Origin: Methylobacterium mesophilicum SR1.6/6
GTDB taxonomy: Bacteria > Pseudomonadota > Alphaproteobacteria > Rhizobiales > Beijerinckiaceae
Reading direction: 5' to 3'
DNA length: 64,000 nucleotides
Assembly: GCF_000364445.2 (NCBI RefSeq)
Contig: NZ_CP043538.1
Span: forward strand, 846,501 to 910,500
The notes beneath the pieces were generated by a model, which ran no database searches, was not told the origin of the DNA, and saw nothing but the letters and a program-made list of their open reading frames with translations. The position numbers and the translations under genes were made by a program. Shown here piece after piece: positions 35,363 through 44,612 of this stretch. The stretch's first letter is position 1. Each line of letters starts with the position of its first letter.

Positions 35363-36283
35363 TCAGGGCGTGTAACCCAGAAAATCGGCCACCGCCTTCG
35401 AGAATTCCGGGGTCCGCAGGTAGCCGTACGACTTGTGCCGGTTCTCCGCGCCGTCCGGGCGCCGGTAGGCGTTGATCACCGGGACATCCCGCACCCGCAC
35501 GCCGGCGGCGTTCGGCGCGTAGAGTTCCGCGAGGTCGTCGCCCACCGTGGCGATGTCCTGGCGGTCCATCAGGTTGGTCCAGGCGGTCAGCGCGGCCGGC
35601 ACCCGGAGGTCGCCGTGCTCGGCGGCGAGCTTCAGCTTGAGCTCGGCAAGCCCCAGAGGCGAGCCGAGGGTGACCAAGTCGCAGCGGGGCAGGGGCGTCC
35701 CGTCCGCCTCGGCGGCGCGCAGCACGTCGTAGGCGATCAGGCCACCCATCGAGTGCGCGGCGATCAGGACGGTGTCCTCCGCGGCCTCGACCAGCGCGAC
35801 GCGCAGGCGCTCCCGGGCGGCGTCCCGGAACGCCGCGTCCTCGTAGTAGCCCCAGAGATCGTCGAGGCGGTACTCCAGGATCAGGTCGTCCACCGGGGTC
35901 AGGCCGGCGGCCTCCTGGAGGTGCGCGAGACCCCGGTAGATCCGATCCTTGAGGGTCGGCTCGGCGGCGGCGGGCTGGCCCGCCGGGGAGGGGAACGGTC
36001 CGAGACCGTGATCGGGAGCGTAGGGCTCGCGGTTGCTGTCGCCGGAGAGCGGCTGCGGGTAGCGCAGGTCCGCCCAGTAGACGAACGCGAACGGAAGGTC
36101 GGCGGCGGTCAGCTGGAACCCGCCATTGCGGTCCAGACCTTCACGGATCGCCGCGTTCCACCAGGCGGCCTTCTCGTCGCGCGGCGGCTTGTTGGCGAGC
36201 CCGTGGATGCCGATGATGCGCGCCCGACCCAGTGTCCGCTCCCAGACCCAGAAACGATTGGCTGGACCAGATAGGGCAGCCAC
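35363..36283 (-). CDS. Alpha/beta hydrolase-like serine esterase, unknown substrate
   Basis: A protein of up to 306 residues. After R-I-I-G-I-H-G-L-A-N-K-P-P it has the nucleophile elbow A-H-S-M-G-G-L-I-A-Y-D, and a final H in the N-R-H-K-S-Y region could complete a Ser-Asp-His triad. No signal peptide. The start is uncertain: GTG 36283 is used, but the conserved part begins about residue 20 and another GTG at 36244 is possible. Isolated between an MFS pseudogene and a repeat element. Confidence 0.72.
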   Translation of the reverse strand: MAALSGPANRFWVWERTLGRARIIGIHGLANKPPRDEKAAWWNAAIREGLDRNGGFQLTAADLPFAFVYWADLRYPQPLSGDSNREPYAPDHGLGPFPSPAGQPAAAEPTLKDRIYRGLAHLQEAAGLTPVDDLILEYRLDDLWGYYEDAAFRDAARERLRVALVEAAEDTVLIAAHSMGGLIAYDVLRAAEADGTPLPRCDLVTLGSPLGLAELKLKLAAEHGDLRVPAALTAWTNLMDRQDIATVGDDLAELYAPNAAGVRVRDVPVINAYRRPDGAENRHKSYGYLRTPEFSKAVADFLGYTP

Positions 36284-36401
36284 GCGCGGACGGGACTGCG
36301 GCTAAGTTTCCGGGCGAATACCGATCCGGCGTGCCAGAGCCGGCCCCGATCGGGTTGCGCCTGGACGGAGACCCCTTTCGGCACCGGCCGCCCCACCCAG
36401 T

Positions 36402-36516
36402 CCCCTCATCCTGAGGTGCTGCGCAGCAGCCTCGAAGGAGAGATCCAGGGCTCGCGCGCTGGCGGGAGGGCTCCTTCGAGGCCCTCGCTGCGCTCCGGCC
36501 CCTCAGGATGAGGGGG
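36402..36516. repeat. Long inverted repeat element (CTCATCCTGAGG type)
   Basis: CCCCTCATCCTGAGG (from 36403) pairs with CCTCAGGATGAGGGG (ending 36515), and inner arms GCCTCGAAGGAG and CTCCTTCGAGGC also pair. Elements of this type are scattered through many alphaproteobacterial genomes. It sits downstream of prs and could act as its terminator. Confidence 0.8.
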
Positions 36517-36575
36517 CTCGGTGGGGTGACCGGGGTCCAAGACGCGGTGTGCCGGCCCCGGCGCCCCGGAGGCCG

Positions 36576-37520
36576 CTAGTCGAACAGGCTGGAGACGCTG
36601 GACTCGGTCGCCGTCCGGCCGATCGCCTCGCCGAGCAGCGGCGCGATCGTCGCCACCCGGATGTTGCGGGCGAGCTTGACGGCCTGCGTCGGCTGGATGG
36701 AGTCGGTGATCACCAGCTCCTTCATCCGCGAGGCGGCGATGCGGGAGACCGCGCCGCCCGAGAGCACCCCGTGGGTGATGTAGGCCGAGACGTCCTTGGC
36801 GCCGGCATTGAGCAGGGCCTCGGCGGCGTTGACCAGGGTGCCGCCCGAATCGACGATGTCGTCCACGAGGATGCAGGAGCGGCCCTCGACCTCGCCGATG
36901 ATGTTCATCACCTCGGACTCGCCCGGGCGCTCCCGGCGCTTGTCGACGATGGCCAGCGGGCAGTCGATCCGCTTGGCGATGGCGCGGGCGCGGACCACGC
37001 CGCCGACGTCCGGCGAGACCACCATCCGGTCGGCGGTCGGCAGCCGCTCCTTGATGTCGCGCACCATCACGGGGGCGGCGAACAGGTTGTCGGTGGGGAT
37101 GTCGAAGAAGCCTTGGATCTGGCCGGCATGGAGGTCGAGGGTCAGGACGCGGTCGGCGCCGGCCTCGGTGATCAGGTTCGCCACCAGCTTGGCGGAGATC
37201 GGGGTGCGGCCCGAGGTGCGCCGGTCCTGCCTGGCATAGCCGAAATACGGGATCACCGCCGTGATGCGCCGGGCCGAGGACCGGCGCGCGGCGTCGATCA
37301 TGATCAGCAGTTCCATCAGGTGGTCGTTGGCCGGGAACGACGTCGACTGGACGATGAACACGTCCTCGCCGCGCACGTTCTCCTGCAGCTCGACGAAGAT
37401 CTCCATATCGGCGAAGCGCCGGACCATGCACTTGGCGAGCGGCAGCTCGAGATAGGCCGCGATCGCCTCGGCCAGGGGCCGGCTGGCATTCCCGGCGATG
37501 ATCTTGATCGAGGATTTCAT
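36576..37520 (-). CDS. prs: Ribose-phosphate pyrophosphokinase
   Basis: A 314-residue enzyme making PRPP from ribose 5-phosphate and ATP for purines, pyrimidines, His, Trp and NAD. Key parts: the [12 protein letters not shown] metal/ATP segment at about residue 128, the flexible loop after V-V-S-P-D-V-G-G, and the PRPP-binding [10 protein letters not shown] at about 220. Start at 37520 gives [12 protein letters not shown]. Monocistronic by appearance, with a repeat element after it. Confidence 0.97.
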   Translation of the reverse strand: MKSSIKIIAGNASRPLAEAIAAYLELPLAKCMVRRFADMEIFVELQENVRGEDVFIVQSTSFPANDHLMELLIMIDAARRSSARRITAVIPYFGYARQDRRTSGRTPISAKLVANLITEAGADRVLTLDLHAGQIQGFFDIPTDNLFAAPVMVRDIKERLPTADRMVVSPDVGGVVRARAIAKRIDCPLAIVDKRRERPGESEVMNIIGEVEGRSCILVDDIVDSGGTLVNAAEALLNAGAKDVSAYITHGVLSGGAVSRIAASRMKELVITDSIQPTQAVKLARNIRVATIAPLLGEAIGRTATESSVSSLFD

Positions 37521-37686
37521 GGGCGGCCGCTCACTCGCGGCCGGGCTGCCCGCCGCGCTCCGATGACCGGTCCCGTCACGGGCCGGAACGATGCGATGAC
37601 GGGCGAGGCTCTTAGCAGCGGGCATGAAGTGTCACAATGCCTTCACGCAGGCTCTCCGCAGAAGCGTGGCGCAGGGCTCGCGGCGC

Positions 37687-37923
37687 TCAGGGAACCTGCG
37701 GCTCCAGCAGCCGGTGCAGGTGGACCACGAAGTAGCGGGTCTGCGCGCTGTCGACGGTGGCCTGGGCCTTGGCCCGCCACGCGGCCTGCGCGGAGGCGTA
37801 GTCCGGGTAGATGCCGACGATGTCGAGGTTCTTGATGTCCCGGAAGCGGACGCCGTCGAGATCCTGCAATTCGCCGCCGAAGACCAGGTGCAGCTTCTGG
37901 TCGCTGTCGATCGCCGTCGCCAT
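37687..37923 (-). CDS. DUF4170 family protein
   Basis: A 78-residue protein, L-H-L-V-F-G-G-E-L then I-V-G-I-Y-P-D-Y-A-S-A-Q-A-A-W-R-A-K-A-Q and R-Y-F-V-V-H-L-H-R-L-L. This is the DUF4170 pattern, near-universal in alphaproteobacteria and without known function. Cytosolic. It precedes prs on the same strand with a 166-bp gap. Confidence 0.85.
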   Translation of the reverse strand: MATAIDSDQKLHLVFGGELQDLDGVRFRDIKNLDIVGIYPDYASAQAAWRAKAQATVDSAQTRYFVVHLHRLLEPQVP

Positions 37924-38135
37924 GGCTGAATCCTCCGCTCTCGCTCGCCGCGCTCAACCGGGGGCTCGCAAATGGCGGCCCGCCGGTCAAGCCTGAACCG
38001 CCGCGGCCCGGACTTGCCGCGTGCGTGGCCCCATCGTGGCCCGAAGCGCGGATCCTTGCGCGGATCTCTGCGCGGATCTCCGCGCGGCTTGGCGGCGGGG
38101 CGAAACCCTGGACGCGCCGTGGTAGGAAGCGGCGC

Positions 38136-38558
38136 ATGACAGGAAGGCTTCTCCCCATCGCGGCCCTGACGCTCGCCCTCGCCGCGGTGCCGGCTCTGGG
38201 GCAGCAAGCGGGCCGGGCGCCGAGCCGGACCGCACCCGACAAGGTCGCTCCGGACAAGGGCAGTCCGGACAAGGGCGCTCCGGACCGGCGCGGCGGCCCG
38301 CCGGTGATCGGCTGCCCGTCGCTGGCGAACTACCGGATGCTGATGCGCGACGGGGTGCAGGCGGCCGCCGCCCAGCTGGCCGATCCCAAGGCGGACCATC
38401 TCGGCTGCGCCACGCTGTCCCGCACGGAGATCACCGGCATCGCCGATCACGTCTTGCTGGGCGGCCAGAGCTACGACTGCGCCGGCATCCGCGGCACCAC
38501 GGCCTGCCACTGGATCGAGGCCGGGGCATCCGGCCGTCCCGGACCCGCCGGCCGCTGA
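38136..38558 (+). CDS. Secreted protein with tandem A-P-D-K repeats, unknown
   Basis: A 140-residue protein with a clear Sec signal (residues 1-22, A-L-G-Q). Then comes a four-fold imperfect repeat of about 15 bp encoding A-P-D-K-V/G-x-P-D-K, and a C-terminal domain with G-C-P-S-L-A-N-Y-R and two further cysteines (L-G-C-A, Y-D-C-A, T-A-C-H), likely disulfide-bonded. Not a family I recognise. It converges with the next gene. Confidence 0.72.
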   Translation: MTGRLLPIAALTLALAAVPALGQQAGRAPSRTAPDKVAPDKGSPDKGAPDRRGGPPVIGCPSLANYRMLMRDGVQAAAAQLADPKADHLGCATLSRTEITGIADHVLLGGQSYDCAGIRGTTACHWIEAGASGRPGPAGR

Positions 38559-38571
38559 CGGCCGGCCCGCT

Positions 38572-38901
38572 TCAGCGCAGGTAGCCGCCGGCGCGCAGGT
38601 CCCGTTCCACGGCCTCGTGGACGGCCTGGAGGGGATTGTCGTTCGTGGCGGCCGGCGCCTGCAGCGGCGGCATCGGGGCGATTTTCGTGTCGAGCCCCGG
38701 CAGGATGGTCGGTCCGGTCTCCGTCGCGGCACGCGGGAACCGGCGCGCGGCCAGCGTCCGCAGGGCTGCGCGGGCGCCGGACGGGATGAGTGTGGCGAGC
38801 CGGTCCAGCATGGCCGGCGTCGGTGCTTGCCTCGATGCCTGCCTCGGCGCTTGACCGGCGGCCGGCGGAGGCGAGACGTGGGCGTCGGGACGGTTTTTCA
38901 C
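38572..38901 (-). CDS. Hypothetical protein behind an EcfG-type promoter
   Basis: A 109-residue Pro/Ala/Arg-rich protein ending N-D-N-P-L-Q-A-V-H-E-A-V-E-R-D-L-R-A-G-G. GTG 38901 is used because a promoter at 38933-38957 would start transcription near 38926, which rules out the more upstream TTG 38976. No domain recognised. Confidence 0.55.
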   Translation of the reverse strand: MKNRPDAHVSPPPAAGQAPRQASRQAPTPAMLDRLATLIPSGARAALRTLAARRFPRAATETGPTILPGLDTKIAPMPPLQAPAATNDNPLQAVHEAVERDLRAGGYLR

Positions 38902-38932
38902 GGGATCACCAGCGGAACGACCGAATACGGGA

Positions 38933-38957
38933 AACGAGGCAAGAAACCTACCGTTCC
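38933..38957 (-). promoter_or_regulatory. Putative EcfG (general stress) promoter
   Basis: Reverse-strand GGAAC (38957-38953), 16 bp, CGTT (38936-38933): an exact match to the alphaproteobacterial EcfG consensus GGAAC-N16/17-CGTT, 32 bp before the GTG of the hypothetical gene. Confidence 0.6.
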
Positions 38958-39275
38958 GATGGCCTAGTATTGCCAATTTCCCAGATATTGTCGCCCAGGT
39001 GGCGCATTGAATTGTTCGATCGGTTCAGAGCGTATGAAGATGGACCGCGGCTTCTCGCCTGACGGGATCGCATTCGTCCCGTTCGCGCAGCGCTCCGGCA
39101 GATCACGCGGCCGTCATCCGCAACGCTTCGGCACGGCTTCGGACAGCCGTCGTCGCGCGGGACGCGTCGGATCGCCGCCCCGCCCGCGCGGCCGTGTGGA
39201 GGATCCGCGCCGTTGCGGCCTGCACCGACGAACGCGGCCCGGCCGGCACCAGCCGCCGCATCGGCGCGATCCGGT
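38958..39275. other. Gene-free stretch
   Basis: No frame with protein-like features between the hypothetical gene and the FAH-family gene. I see no strong dyad here. Confidence 0.5.
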
Positions 39276-40322
39276 TCAGGCGTGAACGGGCTGGATCACG
39301 TTGCGCAGGGTCCCCAGCCCGACGATCTCCGACTCCATGACGTCGCCGGGCTTGAGGAATTCCGGCGGCTTGCGCGCGTTGCCGACGCCGGGGGGCGTGC
39401 CGGTGGCGATGATGTCGCCCGGCACGAGGGTGAGGCCGTGCGACAGCTCGGCGATGATGCGGGCCACCTTGAAGTACATCTGCTGCGTCGAGGCGTCCTG
39501 CTTCACCACGCCGTTCACCCGCGTGATCAGATGGAGGTTGGCGGGATCGAGGTCGGAGGCCGGGACGATCCAGGGGCCGATCGGGCCGTGACCGTCGAGG
39601 CTCTTGCCCTTGAACCACTGACCCCCATGGAGCTTGATCTGCATGTCGCGGGCGGTGGTGTCGTTGAGGACGCTGTAGCCGAACACGTGGCCCATCGCGT
39701 CGGCTTCCGGGATGTTGCGGCCGCCCGTGCCGATGATCACGGCGAGTTCCACCTCCCAGTCGATCGCGGTCGAGACCTCCGGATCGAAGGGAATCGGGTC
39801 GTAGGGACCGTTCACCGTGTTGACGCCCTTGGTGAAGAACACCGGATGAGCCGGGTACTCGGCGTTCGTGCCGCGCGCGGCCTGCCCCTCGGCGAAGTGC
39901 TCCAGGTAGTTCCAGCCGACCGCGTAGATGTTGCGCGTCGGCGTCGGGATCGGCGCGAGGAGCCGGACGGTCTCCACCGACGGCCCGTCGCCCGCCGCGG
40001 CGGCGCGGCGGACGGCGTCGAGCGCCGCGGGGCCGGCCTCGATCAGCGACACCATCCGGGCCGGGTCGAAGCCGGGCAGGGCGGCGCGCGACAGGTCGAC
40101 GACGCGCCCGTCCGCGCGCACGGCGCCGAGGCGAGGGGCGGCGCCCGCGTCGGGCAGGAAGGTGACGAGGCGCAGGGCCTCGCCGCCCGCGGGCGGGATC
40201 GGGCGGCCCGGACCGGCGCTGGGGGTCTGCGCGTCGGGCGTCAGGGCGGCGGCCGGCGTCGCCAGCGCACCGGCCGCCGTCACGGCCGCGGAGAGGTGCA
40301 GGAAATCGCGCCGGGTGCTCAT
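39276..40322 (-). CDS. Fumarylacetoacetate hydrolase family protein, exported
   Basis: A 348-residue protein. A Tat signal (S-T-R-R-D-F-L-H-L-S, residues 2-11) precedes the FAH domain with N-Y-L-E-H-F, the metal ligands in the W-E-V-E-L-A-V-I-I-G segment and G-Y-S-V-L-N-D-T-T-A-R-D, then T-G-T-P-P-G-V-G. Such enzymes cleave or decarboxylate 2-oxo acids such as acylpyruvates; a Tat-exported version is unusual. It diverges from a complete TRAP operon at 40592, so an extracellular dicarboxylate or oxo-acid may be the shared theme. Confidence 0.9.
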   Translation of the reverse strand: MSTRRDFLHLSAAVTAAGALATPAAALTPDAQTPSAGPGRPIPPAGGEALRLVTFLPDAGAAPRLGAVRADGRVVDLSRAALPGFDPARMVSLIEAGPAALDAVRRAAAAGDGPSVETVRLLAPIPTPTRNIYAVGWNYLEHFAEGQAARGTNAEYPAHPVFFTKGVNTVNGPYDPIPFDPEVSTAIDWEVELAVIIGTGGRNIPEADAMGHVFGYSVLNDTTARDMQIKLHGGQWFKGKSLDGHGPIGPWIVPASDLDPANLHLITRVNGVVKQDASTQQMYFKVARIIAELSHGLTLVPGDIIATGTPPGVGNARKPPEFLKPGDVMESEIVGLGTLRNVIQPVHA

Positions 40323-40591
40323 GGGTCGTCCTCCTCCGCGCCCGCCGCTCGCCGGGGCAGTGCGCGCGGGGAGCTTCGAATACGTGCATTCAAAATGCAA
40401 TCCCGGGACGCGACCCTTGCCGGGTGCGTGTCAGCGCATGCCGCGTCCCGTCGTGGCCGGACCGCCGGACCGGAGGAACGGTCCGATCCGTCAGGGAGCT
40501 TGCCGCTTTCCGGCTTGTCGCATCGGCGGCCGCCTGTAAGCCTATCCAAAATACGATTCGCGCGAGCGCCGGATCGACCTGGGAGGATGCC

Positions 40592-41608
40592 ATGAAGATC
40601 CCGTTGCTCGGCACGCTCGCCTGCGCGCTCGCGCTCGCGACCCCGGCTGCCGCGGCTCCGGCCGCCGCGCAGGCGCCGATCGTCATCAAGTTCAGCCACG
40701 TCACCACCACGGACACGCCGAAGGGCCAGGGCGCCGAGCGCTTCAAGCAGCTCGCCGAAGAGCGCACGAAGGGCGCCGTGAAGGTCGAGATCTACCCGAA
40801 CAGCACGCTCTACAAGGACAAGGAGGAGGTGGAGATGCTCCAGCTCGGCGCCGTGCAGATGCTGGCGCCGTCCACCAGCAAGTTCGGCCCCCTCGGCGTC
40901 AAGGAGTACGAGGCCTTCGACCTGCCCTACATCTTCCCCAACGAGCAGGTGCTGCGCCGCGTCCAGGACGGGCCGATCGGGCAGGGATTGTTCAAGAAGC
41001 TGGAATCCAAGGGCATCACGGGCCTCGGCTACTGGGACAACGGCTTCAAGATCCTCACGTCCAACAAGCCGATGCACGCGCCGGAGGACATGCGGGGCCT
41101 GAAGTTCCGCATCCAGTCCTCGAAGGTGCTGGAGGCCCAGTTCAAGCAGCTCGGCGCGCTGCCCCAGGTGCTGGCCTTCTCGGAGCTGTACCAGGCGCTC
41201 CAGACCGGCGTGGTCGACGGGCAGGAGAACCCGCCCTCGAACGTCACCACGCAGAAGCTCAACGAGGTGCAGAAGCACGCCTCGCTGACCTATCACGGCT
41301 ACGTCGGCTACGCGGTGATCGTGAACAAGGGCTTCTGGGACGGCCTGCCCGCCGACATCCGCACCACGCTGGAGGGTGCCATGAAGGAGGCGACCGCCTA
41401 CGAGCACGAGATCGCCGACAAGCAGAACGCGCAGGCGCTCGCCGACATCCGCGCCACCGGCAAGACCGAGGTCTACACGCCGACCGAGGCCGAGAACGCC
41501 GCGTGGCGCAAGGCGCTCGCGCCGGTCCAGCGCGAGATGGCCGCCCGCGTCGGCAAGGATCTGGTCGCCGCCCTCAACAAGGAAGCCGAAGGCGCGCCGA
41601 ACAACTGA
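40592..41608 (+). CDS. TRAP transporter substrate-binding protein DctP
   Basis: A 338-residue periplasmic binding protein with a Sec signal (cleavage near A-A-A-A-P). The block K-F-S-H-V-T-T-T-D-T-P-K-G-Q-G-A, the ligand-arginine segment L-K-F-R-I-Q-S-S-K and V-V-D-G-Q-E-N-P-P-S-N are DctP signatures, typical of C4-dicarboxylate and related acid binders. First gene of dctPQM; 19 bp to dctQ. Confidence 0.95.
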   Translation: MKIPLLGTLACALALATPAAAAPAAAQAPIVIKFSHVTTTDTPKGQGAERFKQLAEERTKGAVKVEIYPNSTLYKDKEEVEMLQLGAVQMLAPSTSKFGPLGVKEYEAFDLPYIFPNEQVLRRVQDGPIGQGLFKKLESKGITGLGYWDNGFKILTSNKPMHAPEDMRGLKFRIQSSKVLEAQFKQLGALPQVLAFSELYQALQTGVVDGQENPPSNVTTQKLNEVQKHASLTYHGYVGYAVIVNKGFWDGLPADIRTTLEGAMKEATAYEHEIADKQNAQALADIRATGKTEVYTPTEAENAAWRKALAPVQREMAARVGKDLVAALNKEAEGAPNN

Positions 41609-41627
41609 TCCGATTCCGCGCCCGGCC

Positions 41628-42215
41628 ATGCTGCTGAAGATCCTCGACCGGCTCGAAGAGGTGCTGATCGGCACGCTGATGGCGGCCGCCACCGTGATCA
41701 CCTTCGCCACGGTGGTGCACCGGTTCCTCTCCGGCATCCCCACCCTGCAGGACTACACGGACCGGATCGACTTCGGCTGGTCCCAGGAACTGTGCATCTA
41801 CATGTTCATCTGGGTCGCCAAGTTCGGCGCGGCCTACGGCGTGCGCACCGGCATCCATGTCGGCGTCGACGTGCTGGTCAACCGGCTGCCGCCCGGGGCG
41901 CGCCGGGCCATGGTGCTGCTCAGCCTCGCGGCCGGCGCCCTGTTCACCGGCATCGTGGGCACGCTCGGCGCGAGCTTCGTCTGGCGCATCGGCCACACCG
42001 ACCAGACCACGCCCGACATGGAGATCCCGGTCTGGATCGTCTACCTCGCGATCCCGCTCGGCTCCTACCTGATGTGCTTCCGCTTCCTGCAGGTCGCCTG
42101 GACCTTCCTGCGGACCGGCCACCTGCCGGCCCGCGACCACGCCCATGTCGACGGGGTCCCGACGGTCGAGGGCGTCGACCCGATCCAGCTCGGCCGCGAG
42201 GGAGGCCCGGCATGA
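41628..42215 (+). CDS. TRAP transporter small permease DctQ
   Basis: A 195-residue membrane protein with four helices and the small-permease pattern W-S-Q-E-L-C-I-Y-M-F-I-W-V-A-K-F-G-A-A, V-R-T-G-I-H-V-G-V-D. It scaffolds DctM. Its stop TGA lies in an ATGA that starts a five-codon frame leading into dctM. Confidence 0.93.
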   Translation: MLLKILDRLEEVLIGTLMAAATVITFATVVHRFLSGIPTLQDYTDRIDFGWSQELCIYMFIWVAKFGAAYGVRTGIHVGVDVLVNRLPPGARRAMVLLSLAAGALFTGIVGTLGASFVWRIGHTDQTTPDMEIPVWIVYLAIPLGSYLMCFRFLQVAWTFLRTGHLPARDHAHVDGVPTVEGVDPIQLGREGGPA

Positions 42216-42225
42216 GTGGCCCAGC

Positions 42226-43509
42226 ATGAGCGGCCTGATCATCTTCGGGCTGCTGATCGCCCTGATGCTCACCGGCATGCCGATCTCGATCGCGCTCGGC
42301 CTGACGGTGCTGACCTTCCTGTTCACCCTGACGCAGGTGCCGATCGAGAGCGTGGCGCTCAAGCTGTTCACCGGGATCGAGAACTTCTCGATCATGGCGA
42401 TCCCGTTCTTCATCCTGGCCGGCAACTTCCTGGCCCATGGCGGCGTGGCCCGGCGGATGATCGCGTTCACGACCTCCCTGGTCGGGCACTGGCCCGGCGG
42501 CCTGGGACTCGCGGGCGTGGTCGCCTGCGCGCTGTTCGCCGCCGTGTCGGGATCGAGCGTGGCGACCGTGGTGGCGATCGGCTCGATCATCCTGCCGGCC
42601 ATGGTGGCGGAGGGCTACCCGAAGCGCTTCGGCGCCGGGATCATCACCACCTCGGGGGCGCTGGGCATCCTGGTGCCGCCCTCGATCATCCTGGTGCTCT
42701 ACGGGGTCTCGACGAATTCCTCGATCGGCAACCTGTTCCTGGCCGGTGTGATGCCCGGCCTCGTCCTGTCGTTCATGCTCGGCGCCGTGACCTTCGTGAT
42801 CGCCAAGCGCCGCGGCTACCCGCGCCTGCCGAAGGCCAGCTGGGGCGCGCGGCTGCGGGCGTTCCGCGAGAGCGTCTGGGGCCTGTTCCTGGTGGTGATG
42901 GTGATCGGCGGCATCTATGCCGGGATTTTCACGCCGACCGAGGCGGCCGCCACGGCCGCGGTCTACGCCTTCGTGATCGCGGTGTTCGTCTACCGCGACC
43001 TGAAGCTCTCCGACGTGCCCCGCGTGCTGCTCGCCTCGGCCAACATGAGCGCGATGCTGCTCTACATCATCACCAACGCGGTGCTGTTCTCCTTCCTGAT
43101 GACCTCGGAGAACATCCCCCAGACGATGGCGGCGTGGCTGATCGCCATGAACTTCAGCCCGCTGGTCTTCCTGCTGGTGGTCAACATCATCCTGCTGATC
43201 GCCGGCAACGTGATGGAGCCGTCCTCGATCCTGCTGATCATGGCGCCGATCCTGTTCCCGATCGCCGTCAAGCTCGGGATCGACCCGATCCATTTCGGGA
43301 TCATCATGGCGGTGAACATGGAGGTCGGCCTCTGCCACCCGCCGGTGGGGCTCAACCTCTACGTGGCGAGCGGCATCGCCCATATGGGCATCTCGGAGCT
43401 CACGGTGGCGGTGCTGCCCTGGCTCCTGACGATGCTGGGCTTCCTGGTCCTCGTGACCTACTGGCCCGCCCTGTCCCTGTGGCTCCCCCGGGCCCTCGGG
43501 GCGATGTGA
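42226..43509 (+). CDS. TRAP transporter large permease DctM
   Basis: A 427-residue permease with about twelve helices. Family blocks: L-A-G-N-F-L-A-H-G-G near residue 60, F-A-A-V-S-G-S-S-V-A-T-V near 105, G-A-L-G-I-L-V-P-P-S near 145, and G-V-M-P-G-L. It is the sodium-coupled transport subunit for the acid bound by DctP. Start at ATG 42226, within the duplicated junction after dctQ. Confidence 0.96.
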   Translation: MSGLIIFGLLIALMLTGMPISIALGLTVLTFLFTLTQVPIESVALKLFTGIENFSIMAIPFFILAGNFLAHGGVARRMIAFTTSLVGHWPGGLGLAGVVACALFAAVSGSSVATVVAIGSIILPAMVAEGYPKRFGAGIITTSGALGILVPPSIILVLYGVSTNSSIGNLFLAGVMPGLVLSFMLGAVTFVIAKRRGYPRLPKASWGARLRAFRESVWGLFLVVMVIGGIYAGIFTPTEAAATAAVYAFVIAVFVYRDLKLSDVPRVLLASANMSAMLLYIITNAVLFSFLMTSENIPQTMAAWLIAMNFSPLVFLLVVNIILLIAGNVMEPSSILLIMAPILFPIAVKLGIDPIHFGIIMAVNMEVGLCHPPVGLNLYVASGIAHMGISELTVAVLPWLLTMLGFLVLVTYWPALSLWLPRALGAM

Positions 43510-43576
43510 GATTCGGTCGCCTCCTGAGTTCGCCGGCCACGGGCGGCTAAGGCGGACCCGGCAGACGGCAGTCCGG

Positions 43577-44455
43577 CTACTGCGCTTCCGCTGCCACCCG
43601 CACGGCGGCGACGAAGGTCGCGATGAGCGGTTCCGTCGTCTTGGTCCACAGCGCGTGGACGTCGGCCTGGATCCGCGGTCCGCGAACAGGTCGGTACACG
43701 ACCTCCGCATGGGCGAGCCGCGCCACGGATTCGGGGATGATGGCGATGCCGAGCCCCGCCGCGACCAAGCTCGTCAGGGAGGCGGCCTCGACCACCTGAT
43801 AGGTGATCTTCGGCTCGAACCCGGCTTCGACGCAGCATTGCCAGAGATGCTTGGCGAAGAGGGAATCCACCAGCCGGAAGAAGACGAACGTCTCCTCGGC
43901 GAGGTCGGACAGGGTGACCGGCCCGTCCGCGAGACGATGCCCCCGCGGGAGCACGATGCTGACACTCTCCCGCCAAGCCAGCGCGCTGACCAGCGCGCTG
44001 TCCTGGGGCGGGCAGCGCAGCAGGCTCACGTCGGTCTGACCGGCCTTCAGCATCGCGATCTGCCGGTCCGGCGCCATCTCGTGGAGACGCAAGTCGACAT
44101 CCGGATTGCCCCGCGAGAAGTCCCGGATCGCCCGACCGAGGGGTCCGGCGAGCATCGAGCCCGTCAGGCCCACATTGATGATGCCCGCCGTGCCGGAGCC
44201 GATGGCGCGCGCGCGGCCGACGGCCTCCCCCGCCTTCTCCAGGATGGCGATCACCTGGGCGTGGAAATCGACACCCGCCTTCGTCAGGGCGACCCGGCGG
44301 GTGGTGCGCTCGAAGAGCGGCGTGCCGACCTCGGCCTCGAGGTCGCGGATCTGCTGGCTGAGCGGCGGCTGCGCGACGCCCAGGCTCTCGGCAGCGGCCG
44401 TGAAGCTGAGATGCTTCGCGACGGCCGCGAAGTAGCGCAGGTGCCGGAGTTCCAT
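43577..44455 (-). CDS. LysR-family transcriptional regulator
   Basis: A 292-residue regulator with an N-terminal winged helix (L-R-Y-F-A-A-V-A-K-H-L-S-F-T-A-A-A-E-S-L, then P-L-S-Q-Q-I) and a C-terminal effector domain in the BenM/CatM style (R-C-P-P-Q-D-S-A-L). It is divergent from dctA across a relatively AT-rich 157-bp gap carrying a TTTCAT...ATGAAA dyad near 44463-44496, so it likely controls dctA and itself in response to an acid ligand. Confidence 0.93.
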   Translation of the reverse strand: MELRHLRYFAAVAKHLSFTAAAESLGVAQPPLSQQIRDLEAEVGTPLFERTTRRVALTKAGVDFHAQVIAILEKAGEAVGRARAIGSGTAGIINVGLTGSMLAGPLGRAIRDFSRGNPDVDLRLHEMAPDRQIAMLKAGQTDVSLLRCPPQDSALVSALAWRESVSIVLPRGHRLADGPVTLSDLAEETFVFFRLVDSLFAKHLWQCCVEAGFEPKITYQVVEAASLTSLVAAGLGIAIIPESVARLAHAEVVYRPVRGPRIQADVHALWTKTTEPLIATFVAAVRVAAEAQ

Positions 44456-44612
44456 ATGACCATTTCATACCACCACAGTCTGAATAGCAATGAAAAGAAT
44501 ATTTGACGTCTCAATTTTCCAGCACGATTGTGCCGAACGCGTCCGTTCGATCCCGCTGCGTTGCACAATGACGCCGCCCAGGACGCCGCCGTGAAACCCA
44601 GGAGAAGGTCCG

